64,000 nucleotides of DNA from Myxococcales bacterium 68-20 (GTDB lineage: Bacteria > Myxococcota_A > Polyangia > Polyangiales > Polyangiaceae), in assembly GCA_001899635.1 (NCBI GenBank), contig MKVQ01000009.1:62001-126000 (forward strand), in the 5' to 3' direction. The position numbers were made by a program, and so were the translations under genes. Shown in pieces: positions 8,654-15,701 of this stretch. Under the pieces are notes generated by a model that was not told where the DNA came from, made no database searches, and worked only from the letters and a program-made list of their open reading frames with translations. The number at the start of each line of letters is the position of its first letter. Position 1 is the first letter of the stretch.

Positions 8654-8689
8654 GGAGCCGGCCTCGTACCGGCAGCGCTCACTCGCGCA

Positions 8690-9154
8690 TCAAGCGCGGG
8701 TCGGGCGCCTCGCCTTCGAGAGCACGGCGTCCTGGATGGCGTCGAGGATGTCGTCGAGCTCGACAGGCTTGTGAAGGACCCCGAACGCTCCCATCGTCCT
8801 CGCGAGCACGTCGATCGACGTGTCCGGAACGGCCGTGAGGAGCAACGTCGGCGGCCTCTTCGCGAAGCGACGCATCACGTTCAGCACGCCGAGGCCGGAA
8901 TAGCCCGGCATGCGAACGTCGAGGACCACGACATCGGGCGATGCCGCGAGGCCGTCCGCCGCCATCGCGAGGAGCTCGAGAGCCTGCGCTCCGTCGCTGA
9001 CGTCCTCGACGGCGTAGCCATGCGCGATCAGCTCGTCCTTCAGGACCGTCCTGAAGAGATCGTCGTCGTCAGCGAGGAATACGGTCGGTCGCCGGTCGAC
9101 CACGCCCTCGTATCGTTCGTCCTCCACTTGCCTCATCGTCGCCACCCATTCCAT
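8690..9154 (-). CDS. Single-domain response regulator
   Basis: About 155 residues, a receiver domain only: acidic cluster ADDDD, phospho-acceptor Asp in VVVLDVRMPGYSG, switch Thr in LLLTAV, Lys in LHKPVE. No output domain. It lies 24 bases downstream of the hybrid kinase stop, so it is probably the second gene of that operon and either a phosphorelay partner or a protein-protein regulator. The start is uncertain: TTG at 9163, ATG at 9154 and ATG at 9136 are all in frame and none has a well-spaced ribosome site. Confidence 0.85.
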   Translation of the reverse strand: MEWVATMRQVEDERYEGVVDRRPTVFLADDDDLFRTVLKDELIAHGYAVEDVSDGAQALELLAMAADGLAASPDVVVLDVRMPGYSGLGVLNVMRRFAKRPPTLLLTAVPDTSIDVLARTMGAFGVLHKPVELDDILDAIQDAVLSKARRPTRA

Positions 9155-9178
9155 CCCTCGCAACGGACGCGTCGGGGT

Positions 9179-10327
9179 TCACCAAGACGCCGCAGAGGCG
9201 TCTTTCCCCGCCACTGTGGAAGCCGCCGCTGCAGCGCTCGGTCCCGACAGCGGCAAGTCGAAGCGGAGCATCGTTCTGCCTCTCTCGACCTCGAGAGTGC
9301 CGCCATGCGCTTCGATGATCCGCTCCGCGATCACGAGGTCGATGCTCGCCGCCTCGTCTGAAGCCCCCATCCCGCTCTGCTCGAGCATGGGCTCGCGGTC
9401 CTCGCGACGGGCACCGCCGTCCGTTCCGCCTTCGACGGCGAACCACCCTCGGTCGTCGCGCAGCTCGGCGCGGAGCCGGATCGAGCCGTTCCGCGGAGTC
9501 CCCCGCACGGCGCTCGATCCCAGCCTCTCCAGCGCCTGAACGATCCGCGGTCGAGCGCAGCGGACCTCGAAATCGCTCGCCGAGGTGGTGACCGACACGT
9601 TTCGCTCGGCTGCGATCGGCTGCAGTAGGCCGGCCACGTCCTCGACGACGGTCGATGCGTGCGCCAGCTCGAGGTCGAGCGGGAGCTTTCCTGCCTCGAG
9701 CCTGCCGATGTCGAGGAGATCGCCCACGATGCGCTCGATCCGCTTCACGGCGCGGGGGACGAGCGCGAGCCTCTTCCGATGCTCGTCGGGAAGGTCGCCT
9801 CTCGTGAGTGACGATGTCACCATCGTCACGGCAGCGAGCTGTGCGCGAACGTCGTGCGCGACCGTGGCGAGGAGCGCCTCGCGAGCACGAAGACTTCGCC
9901 GCGCCTCCATTGCGAACTGCTCGCGTCTCGCTCGAAGGGCGTTGATCTCGCGGCGCAAGGCCCGCGTCTCCAGCGCACGCTCGACGCCGAGCACGAGCGC
10001 GACGGAATCGACGGGCTTCGTGAGGTAGCCGGCCGCTCCCTCGCGCACCGCGGCATACGACGAGGCGACGTCGACCGCGGCCACGACGACGATCGTGGCC
10101 ACGTCGACCTCACGAAGGCGCAGGGCTCGAAGGAGCTCGTGCCGATCGCCCATCGCGAGGTCGACCATCACGACCTCGGCCCGGTCCTGCGCCAGGGTCT
10201 CGAGAGCTCCGCGCACGTCGTCGGCAGACTGGACGATGAAGCCTTCATCGCAGAGCGCGAGCTCGAGGTCGCGGCGTGCGCTTGCCTCATCGCCAACGAC
10301 CAGAACGCGAGCCTGTCGATGCGTCAT
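9179..10327 (-). CDS. Degenerate receiver-histidine kinase protein
   Basis: 382 residues: receiver (about 5-120), coiled linker, HisKA (about 155-225, VAHDVRAQL with the His retained) and a HATPase-like domain. Several functional residues are lost. The first receiver acid is Gly (VVGDE) and the switch Thr is Ala. The N-box Asn is missing (ERLGSSAVRGTP). The DxGxG ATP-lid motif reads EGGTDGG and the GLGLGL glycine motif is absent. ATP binding is therefore doubtful and the protein may act as a scaffold or phosphatase. The ATG at 10327 (MTHRQARVL) is chosen because GGTGAGAG lies upstream; an in-frame ATG 45 bases earlier lacks this. Confidence 0.85.
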   Translation of the reverse strand: MTHRQARVLVVGDEASARRDLELALCDEGFIVQSADDVRGALETLAQDRAEVVMVDLAMGDRHELLRALRLREVDVATIVVVAAVDVASSYAAVREGAAGYLTKPVDSVALVLGVERALETRALRREINALRARREQFAMEARRSLRAREALLATVAHDVRAQLAAVTMVTSSLTRGDLPDEHRKRLALVPRAVKRIERIVGDLLDIGRLEAGKLPLDLELAHASTVVEDVAGLLQPIAAERNVSVTTSASDFEVRCARPRIVQALERLGSSAVRGTPRNGSIRLRAELRDDRGWFAVEGGTDGGARREDREPMLEQSGMGASDEAASIDLVIAERIIEAHGGTLEVERGRTMLRFDLPLSGPSAAAAASTVAGKDASAASW

Positions 10328-10350
10328 CGATCTCTCACCACTCTCGCCCC

Positions 10351-10366
10351 AGCAAATCGTCGGCCA
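10351..10366 (-). promoter_or_regulatory. Sigma-54-like element before the hybrid kinase/receiver operon
   Basis: Minus-strand TGGCCGACGATTTGCT has TGGC at -24 and a perfect TTGCT at -12. Predicted start near 10340 leaves a 13-base leader with a ribosome site before the ATG at 10327. Confidence 0.5.
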
Positions 10367-10388
10367 GGCCATCTCGGTGCGATCGTTC

Positions 10389-10404
10389 CGGCATGCTGCG
10401 TGCC
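10389..10404 (+). promoter_or_regulatory. Sigma-54-like element before the 110-aa ORF and wax ester synthase
   Basis: CGGCATGCTGCGTGCC shares GGCATGC-GCGTGC with the element before the universal stress gene. The -12 C is 16 bases from the ATG at 10419. Confidence 0.35.
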
Positions 10405-10418
10405 CCTCTTCCGACTCG

Positions 10419-10751
10419 ATGGACTCCGCTTACTCGGCTTCATCGGAAGGCTCGAGGTCGCGCCGCGAGCCTCGCGCTCGCCGACCTCCGCGCCCGCATG
10501 AGGAGTGGCCTCCGCTCGGGCCCACTCCGGGCGCCGAGCTGCCCGTTCCACCACATGGGCCGCCCGAGCCCGCTTCGACTCCGACCCCGCTCGTGGAAAA
10601 GGACGAGCACCACGGCCTGCGACTTGGCTTCTGGGGTTCGCCTTCGGTCGACCTCGGCACGACTCCGGGTGCCACTGCTGGCTCGACCGGCGATCGCACC
10701 GCTCGAACGAGGGCGAGCGAGGAGCGCCGAACGAACGGAGCGTCACGATGA
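10419..10751 (+). CDS. Possible small Pro-rich protein, 110 aa, coupled to the wax ester synthase gene
   Basis: Unrecognised. The frame is Pro/Arg/Ser-rich for its first two-thirds (PPRPHEEWPPLGPTPGAELP) and has no membrane segment. Two points favour a real gene: its stop overlaps the ATG of the wax ester synthase as ATGA, the usual sign of translational coupling, and the promoter-like element ends 16 bases before its ATG. Against it, there is no clear ribosome site and the composition is biased. If it is not a gene, 10328-10747 is a 420-bp non-coding region with two divergent promoters. Confidence 0.35.
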   Translation: MDSAYSASSEGSRSRREPRARRPPRPHEEWPPLGPTPGAELPVPPHGPPEPASTPTPLVEKDEHHGLRLGFWGSPSVDLGTTPGATAGSTGDRTARTRASEERRTNGASR

Positions 10752-12028
10752 TCACCGCGCCCGGAAGCCCCCTCGCCTTCGAGGACGCGGCTCGCCTCCA
10801 CATGAGCACGGCGGACAACCCGATGCTCATCACGGCTCTCCTCGCGCTCGATCGTTCGATCGGGCACGAGGCGCTGGAGGCCAGGCTCGGGGCAAGGCTC
10901 GCGCGGCATCCGCGCTTCCGCCAGCGCGTGGTCGAGCCTCGTCTCCGCATGCCTCGGTGGGTCGAAGACCCCACGTTCGACGTCCGCCACCACGTACATC
11001 GCATCGACGCGTCGCTGGTGCCCGGCTCTGCTTCTCTCGAAGACCTCACGGGCGACCTCGCAAGCATCCCCCTCGCCGGCCACCATCCGCTGTGGCGCGC
11101 TCATCTCATCGACGGGCCCGAGCCTGCGCTCGTGATGATCGTTCACCATGCTCTCGCGGACGGCGCTGCGCTGCTCGCGCTACTCGCCGAGCTCGTGGAC
11201 GAAGGAGCCGCCGAGCGCAGCAGGCCGGGCGAGACGACGTCGGCGACGGCGACGCTACGCTCGCGCGCCTGGCAGATCGCGGCAGGCGCCCTCGCCGCGA
11301 GCCGCCTGGCCCTCCAGCGTCCCGATCCCGAGGCTCCGCTGCGAAGACGACAGCTCGGCGACCACAAGCGCCTCGCGTTCTCCGACTTACTCTCGCTCGA
11401 CGAGCTGCGCACGACCGCGCACGCGCTCGACACGACGCTCACGGGTGTACTCCTCACGGCCGTCGCCGGCGCCTGCCGCGCGGAGCTCGACGAGTCCGAA
11501 CGGGCCGAAGACCTCGTCCTCCACGCGCTCGTGCCGGTGATCGTCTCCCAGAGAGGTTCGTCGGACGTGCTCGGGAACCACTACGGCTCGGTGCTCGTAC
11601 CGCTGCCGGTTGGAGCCGTCGACCTCGCGTCGCGCATCCGCGGAGGTCGTGACGCCGCTCGTACGCTCCGTACGCACGGCGCCGGCGTCGCGGCCGCTCG
11701 ACTCGCGGCAGCAGCCGGCGCGATCTCTCCCTTCATCGAGCGCATCGGTGTCGAGCTCTTCTCGCGTAGAGCGAGCGTCACGGTGTCGAGCGTTCGCGGT
11801 CCGGCGCAGTCGGTTCACCTCTGCGGCGCCGCCGTTCGCGACATCATGGTGTGGGCACCGGCCTCGGGCAGCATCCCCCTCAGCGTGACGCTGATGAGCT
11901 ACGACGGGCGGGCGCGCATCGGCGTCGCCGCGGACGCTCACGCGCTCGGCGACGCCCGGCGCATCGTGCGGGAGCTCGAACGTCAGCTCGAGCTCGTGAG
12001 CTCTTTCGCTTCGTCGACGACTGCGTAG
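10748..12028 (+). CDS. Wax ester synthase / diacylglycerol acyltransferase (WS/DGAT)
   Basis: 426 residues, slightly short for the family. The catalytic motif HHALADG at 133-139 (HHxxxDG, His134 as general base) is intact, and the N-terminal LAFEDAARLHMSTADNPML and the later GNHYGSVLVPLPVG block match WS/DGAT enzymes, which make triacylglycerol or wax esters from acyl-CoA. The start ATG at 10748 follows GGAG by eight bases. The mycobacterial Tgs1 enzyme of this family belongs to the hypoxia regulon. The next gene starts 11 bp after the stop and encodes a hydrolase, so storage lipid synthesis and turnover may be paired. Confidence 0.9.
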   Translation: MITAPGSPLAFEDAARLHMSTADNPMLITALLALDRSIGHEALEARLGARLARHPRFRQRVVEPRLRMPRWVEDPTFDVRHHVHRIDASLVPGSASLEDLTGDLASIPLAGHHPLWRAHLIDGPEPALVMIVHHALADGAALLALLAELVDEGAAERSRPGETTSATATLRSRAWQIAAGALAASRLALQRPDPEAPLRRRQLGDHKRLAFSDLLSLDELRTTAHALDTTLTGVLLTAVAGACRAELDESERAEDLVLHALVPVIVSQRGSSDVLGNHYGSVLVPLPVGAVDLASRIRGGRDAARTLRTHGAGVAAARLAAAAGAISPFIERIGVELFSRRASVTVSSVRGPAQSVHLCGAAVRDIMVWAPASGSIPLSVTLMSYDGRARIGVAADAHALGDARRIVRELERQLELVSSFASSTTA

Positions 12029-12039
12029 ACTCCGATACG

Positions 12040-12915
12040 GTGAAACCCGTCCTCCTCCCCCTCGCGGAGCGGCTCGGCCGCGTGGTGCTCAAGCGACGCG
12101 GCATCGCGAGCGGAGTCGTCGAGACCCCGCACGGCCCGCTCCACACCTACGACGCACCAGGAGCAGGCAACCTGCCGCCCGCGGTCCTCCTCCATGGGCT
12201 CGGGTCTGCGGCGACGCCGTTCGGTCAGGTCCTCGCGTACCTTCAGCGTCACGTGAGGCGCGTGGTAGCGCCGGACTTTCCGGGTCACGGGTTCAGCCGC
12301 CACGACGCCGGGCGGCTCACCCCGGACCGCCTCTTCGAGTCCGTCGGGGCCGCCCTCGACACGACCTTGCAGGAGCCGGCCATCGTCATCGGCAACTCGC
12401 TCGGGGGCGCGATGGCGCTTCGCTACGCTCTAGCTCGACCGACGAACGTGCGTGCGCTCGTGCTCGTGTCGCCCGCAGGCGCGCGGTCGTCGGACGAGGA
12501 GTGGGCCGCGCTCAAGGCAGCGTTCGACGTCCGGTCGCGAGCTCAAGCGCGCGCCTTCGCCGAGCGCCTCTATCACCGGACGCCGTGGTTCCTGCCCCTC
12601 ATGGCGCATGAGCTCCCCGATACCCTCGGCCGCCGCGCCGTGCGCGAGATCCTCGAGAGCGCGAGCAACGACGACATTCCGCCCCCGGAGGCCCTGACCG
12701 CGCTCGCGATGCCGATCCTGCTCGTGTGGGGTAGGTCCGAGCGACTCCTGCCGGAGACGCACCTCCAGTACTTCACGCGGCACCTGCCGAAGCACGCGGT
12801 GATCGAGCGACCGGAGGGCTTCGGGCATTGTCCCCACTTCGACGCTCCCCACGTCCTCGCGAGGCGCATCATCGCCTTCGCACGTACGAGCGTCGACGCC
12901 ACGCGCGCCGGCTAG
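12040..12915 (+). CDS. Alpha/beta hydrolase, possible lipase/esterase
   Basis: 291 residues. Oxyanion motif HGLGSA, nucleophile elbow GNSLGGA (Ser is catalytic) and a C-terminal GFGHCPHFDAP with the catalytic His. At the usual acid position (GRxDxxLP) it has GRSERLLP, so Glu would replace Asp. The GTG at 12040 is chosen: it is 11 bp after the wax ester synthase stop, and the open frame upstream overlaps that gene. Probable role is hydrolysis of acyl esters; the substrate is not evident. Last gene of the operon, followed by a 192-bp promoter region of the cco locus. Confidence 0.85.
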   Translation: MKPVLLPLAERLGRVVLKRRGIASGVVETPHGPLHTYDAPGAGNLPPAVLLHGLGSAATPFGQVLAYLQRHVRRVVAPDFPGHGFSRHDAGRLTPDRLFESVGAALDTTLQEPAIVIGNSLGGAMALRYALARPTNVRALVLVSPAGARSSDEEWAALKAAFDVRSRAQARAFAERLYHRTPWFLPLMAHELPDTLGRRAVREILESASNDDIPPPEALTALAMPILLVWGRSERLLPETHLQYFTRHLPKHAVIERPEGFGHCPHFDAPHVLARRIIAFARTSVDATRAG

Positions 12916-12944
12916 ATGCCGAGACGGGATCGCTCGCTACGCGT

Positions 12945-12969
12945 TCGCAAACCGTTCGCAAACCCTTCG
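12945..12969 (+). promoter_or_regulatory. Two tandem candidate enhancer half-dyads upstream of the cco locus
   Basis: TCGCAAACCGTTCG at 12945-12958 matches the 2772 and 5890 sites at 12 of 14 bases; a second copy, TCGCAAACCCTTCG, begins 11 bp later at 12956. An exact 11-bp direct repeat CGTTCGCAAAC covers 12942-12963. They lie about 135-160 bp before the predicted sigma-54 start of ccoI. Confidence 0.45.
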
Positions 12970-13076
12970 TCGCGACGCAAGAGCTGCGCTTGACGGTCGT
13001 GGGCGCCTCCCTCGCCCGCACGCAGGACAGCACGATCCATCGAGATAGACGGCGTTTCGTGGCTGCACGGGCTGCG

Positions 13077-13092
13077 TGGAACGGAGCTTGCG
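13077..13092 (+). promoter_or_regulatory. Sigma-54-like promoter of the cco locus
   Basis: TGGAACGGAGCTTGCG has TGG-ACG at -24 and TTGC at -12. The -12 C is 17 bases before the ATG at 13108; a GAGG ribosome site lies between, which would be left out of the mRNA if the start is exactly 12 bases on. That is a caution against this exact assignment. Confidence 0.45.
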
Positions 13093-13107
13093 AAACGAGG
13101 CCGCGGA

Positions 13108-15555
13108 ATGGCCTCTCCTTCACGCGTCGCCGCGGCGTCCCCTTCGACGTGCCTGCATTGCGGGACGGCGCTCGCCGCGTCGGACATCGACGGCTTTTGC
13201 TGCCGAGGATGCGCGGAGGTCCATCGGCTCCTCCAGGACGCCGGCCTGGGCCGCTACTACGAGCTTGGCGGCGGTGAAGGACACCCCGTCGTCAAGGTGT
13301 CGGCCGACCATAAGTGGCTCGAGCCCATCGCCCAGCGCCTCGAGTCGAGTGAAGGTCTCTCGACGATCACGCTCGACGTGCAGGGCGTTCACTGCACGGC
13401 CTGCGTCTGGCTGATCGAGAAGCTCTTCGCGCGCCAAACCGAAGCGACCCGCGCGATCGTCAATCCGGCGGTGGGGTCCGTGGAGCTGACGGTCGGCGCC
13501 GGATTCCCCCTCGCGCGCTTCGTCGAGGACGTCGAGTCCTTCGGGTACCGCTTCGGCCCGCCGCTCAAGGGAGCGAGCGCGAGCCAGAGCGACCTCGTCT
13601 GGCGCATGGGCGTGTGCATCGCGATCGCGATGAACACGATGATCCTCGGCTTCGCGATCTACTGCGGCCTCTCGGACGGGCCGGTCTACCACCTCTTCCA
13701 CGCGCTCGACTTCGGGCTCTCCCTCGTGAGCGTCCTCGTCGGAGGGACGGTCTTCTTCCGCTCCGCGTGGCAGGCCCTGCGCCGGCGCATCCTCCACCTC
13801 GATCTGCCGATCGCCCTCGGGATCCTCCTCGTCTTCGCGAGCTCGACGTGGACCTACGCTACCCGCGGCGGGGCGACCTCGTACTTCGACACGCTCAACA
13901 TCTTCATCGCGTTGATGCTCGTCGGCCGCTTCCTCCAGGAGCGCGTGGTCGCGAAGAACCGCGCGATGCTGCTCGCGGGAGACGGCGCCGAGGGGCTCTA
14001 CACCCGGCGTGTCGCCAAAGACGGCACCGTCGCGCTGGTCCGCTGCACGGAGCTCGAAGAGGGTGACATCGTGCTCGCCGGGCGCGGCGACATCGTCCCG
14101 GTGGAGTCGACGCTCCTGGAAGCGGAGCCCGCGCTCTTCTCGCTCGACTGGATCTCCGGCGAGAGCGCGCCGCGCGCGTTCGAACCCGGCGCGACCGTCC
14201 CTGCCGGCGCGTTTTCGCAGGGCGCGCGCGCCGTCCGCCTGCGCACACTCGCGGCCTTCGACGCATCGACCCTCGTGAACCTTCTCCGGACGTCGACGCG
14301 ACGCGATGACGAAACCGCTCGCTCCACGTCGTGGCACAAGCGTCTCACGGCCTTCTACGTCGCCGGCGTGCTCGCGCTCGCGGCGCTCGCGTTCGGCGGC
14401 TGGCTAATCGCGACGGGAGACGTCCCGCACACGCTCGACGTGGTCGCCGCGGTGCTCATCGTGACGTGCCCGTGTGCGTTCGGCATCGCCACCCCGCTCG
14501 CCTACGAGCTCGCCCAGGGCGGCCTTCGCCGCGTCGGGCTGTTCGTACGGACGCCGGCCTTCCTCGACCGCGCCTCCGAGGTCACGCGGGTCGTCTTCGA
14601 CAAGACGGGCACGCTGACGACGGGCAAGCTCGTCGTCGAGAACCCGGAGCTCATCGACCGGCTCGAGCCGGCCGACCGCGCTCGGCTCCTCGCGCTCGCC
14701 GTCCGGAGCTCGCATCCGAAGAGCCGCGCGATCGCGACGGCGCTCGAGCAGAACGGAGCGCCCATCTTCGCGGAGGCGGACGTCCGTGAGCTCACCGGCA
14801 AGGGCCTCGAGCTTCGCGAGGGCGAGCACGTCTTCCGGCTCGGCTCGAGCGCATGGGCGGTCGCTCCGGCGAAGATCCCGTCGCTCGAGCACCTCCGCTC
14901 GCCGAACGTGCTCTTCACGCGCGACGGCGAGGTGCTCGCATCGTTCGTGATCGGTGAACAGCTGAGGCCGGACGCAGCAAAGGAGATCAGCGAGCTCCAG
15001 CGCGCCGGATACGAGACGTACATCCTCTCCGGCGACGAGCCCACCGCCACCGCCGCGATGGCGCGCGCATGCGGCGTCCCCGAAGATCAAGCTTGTGGCG
15101 GCCAGTCGCCCGAAGGCAAGGCGACGTGGCTCCGGGGCCATCGCGACGTGAAGAGCCTCTTCGTCGGCGACGGAATCAACGACAGCCTCGTCGCGGAGGA
15201 GGCCTACTGCGCCGGCACCCCGGCGATCGACCGGCCGTTCATGGCGTCGCGTTGCGACTTCTACTTCGTCACGCCCGGCCTCCACCCGATCCGCGAAGCG
15301 CTCCTGACCGCGCGACGACTGGCGCGGGTCGTCCGCCGCAACCTGATCGTGGCGCTCGTCTACAACGCGATCGCCGTCGCGCTCGCGCTCGCCGGCTACA
15401 TGACGCCGCTGCTCTGCGCCGTCCTCATGCCGCTGAGCTCGCTCTCGACGGTGCTCGCCACGACCATGCAACTCTCGTCGCGCCTGTCGCTGCGCCGAGG
15501 TCGCGCGCGTCTTGCGCTCAGAGGCGAAGCCGGGAGGTCATCGTGGAAATCCTGA
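13108..15555 (+). CDS. ccoI: Copper-translocating P-type ATPase CcoI/FixI
   Basis: 815-residue P1B-type ATPase that supplies copper for cbb3 oxidase assembly. It starts with a cysteine cluster (CLHCGTAL...FCCRGC), then a heavy-metal-associated domain (GVHCTACVWLIEKL near residue 90) and eight predicted membrane helices. The metal-site motif is TCPCAFGIATP (CPC), the phosphorylation motif DKTGTLT, and the hinge GDGINDS. The typical SehPl motif appears as SSHPKSRAIA. It is first in the cco locus and overlaps ccoS by 13 bp. The cysteine cluster plus CPC pattern matches CcoI rather than CopA (family knowledge). Confidence 0.95.
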   Translation: MASPSRVAAASPSTCLHCGTALAASDIDGFCCRGCAEVHRLLQDAGLGRYYELGGGEGHPVVKVSADHKWLEPIAQRLESSEGLSTITLDVQGVHCTACVWLIEKLFARQTEATRAIVNPAVGSVELTVGAGFPLARFVEDVESFGYRFGPPLKGASASQSDLVWRMGVCIAIAMNTMILGFAIYCGLSDGPVYHLFHALDFGLSLVSVLVGGTVFFRSAWQALRRRILHLDLPIALGILLVFASSTWTYATRGGATSYFDTLNIFIALMLVGRFLQERVVAKNRAMLLAGDGAEGLYTRRVAKDGTVALVRCTELEEGDIVLAGRGDIVPVESTLLEAEPALFSLDWISGESAPRAFEPGATVPAGAFSQGARAVRLRTLAAFDASTLVNLLRTSTRRDDETARSTSWHKRLTAFYVAGVLALAALAFGGWLIATGDVPHTLDVVAAVLIVTCPCAFGIATPLAYELAQGGLRRVGLFVRTPAFLDRASEVTRVVFDKTGTLTTGKLVVENPELIDRLEPADRARLLALAVRSSHPKSRAIATALEQNGAPIFAEADVRELTGKGLELREGEHVFRLGSSAWAVAPAKIPSLEHLRSPNVLFTRDGEVLASFVIGEQLRPDAAKEISELQRAGYETYILSGDEPTATAAMARACGVPEDQACGGQSPEGKATWLRGHRDVKSLFVGDGINDSLVAEEAYCAGTPAIDRPFMASRCDFYFVTPGLHPIREALLTARRLARVVRRNLIVALVYNAIAVALALAGYMTPLLCAVLMPLSSLSTVLATTMQLSSRLSLRRGRARLALRGEAGRSSWKS

Positions 15556-15701
15556 TCATGCAGGTGTTCGTGAGCCTCCTGCTCGTCGTCGGCTCCGTCC
15601 TCCTGTTCCTGTTCACTGCGCGACAGCGTGACTTCGATCACGCCGACCGTCTCGCGCTCTTGCCGATCGAGTCCGAAGAAGAAAGCAGCGAAGACAAATG
15701 A
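15543..15701 (+). CDS. ccoS: Cbb3 oxidase assembly protein CcoS
   Basis: 52 residues: one N-terminal membrane helix (VFVSLLLVVGSVLLFLFTA) followed by an acidic tail, the usual form of CcoS. The GTG at 15543 is chosen because GGGAGG lies five to six bases upstream; the ATG at 15558 has no ribosome site. It overlaps the end of ccoI and its stop overlaps the ccoNO start as ATGA, so the three are co-translated. CcoS is needed for cofactor insertion into the oxidase core. Confidence 0.85.
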   Translation: MEILIMQVFVSLLLVVGSVLLFLFTARQRDFDHADRLALLPIESEEESSEDK

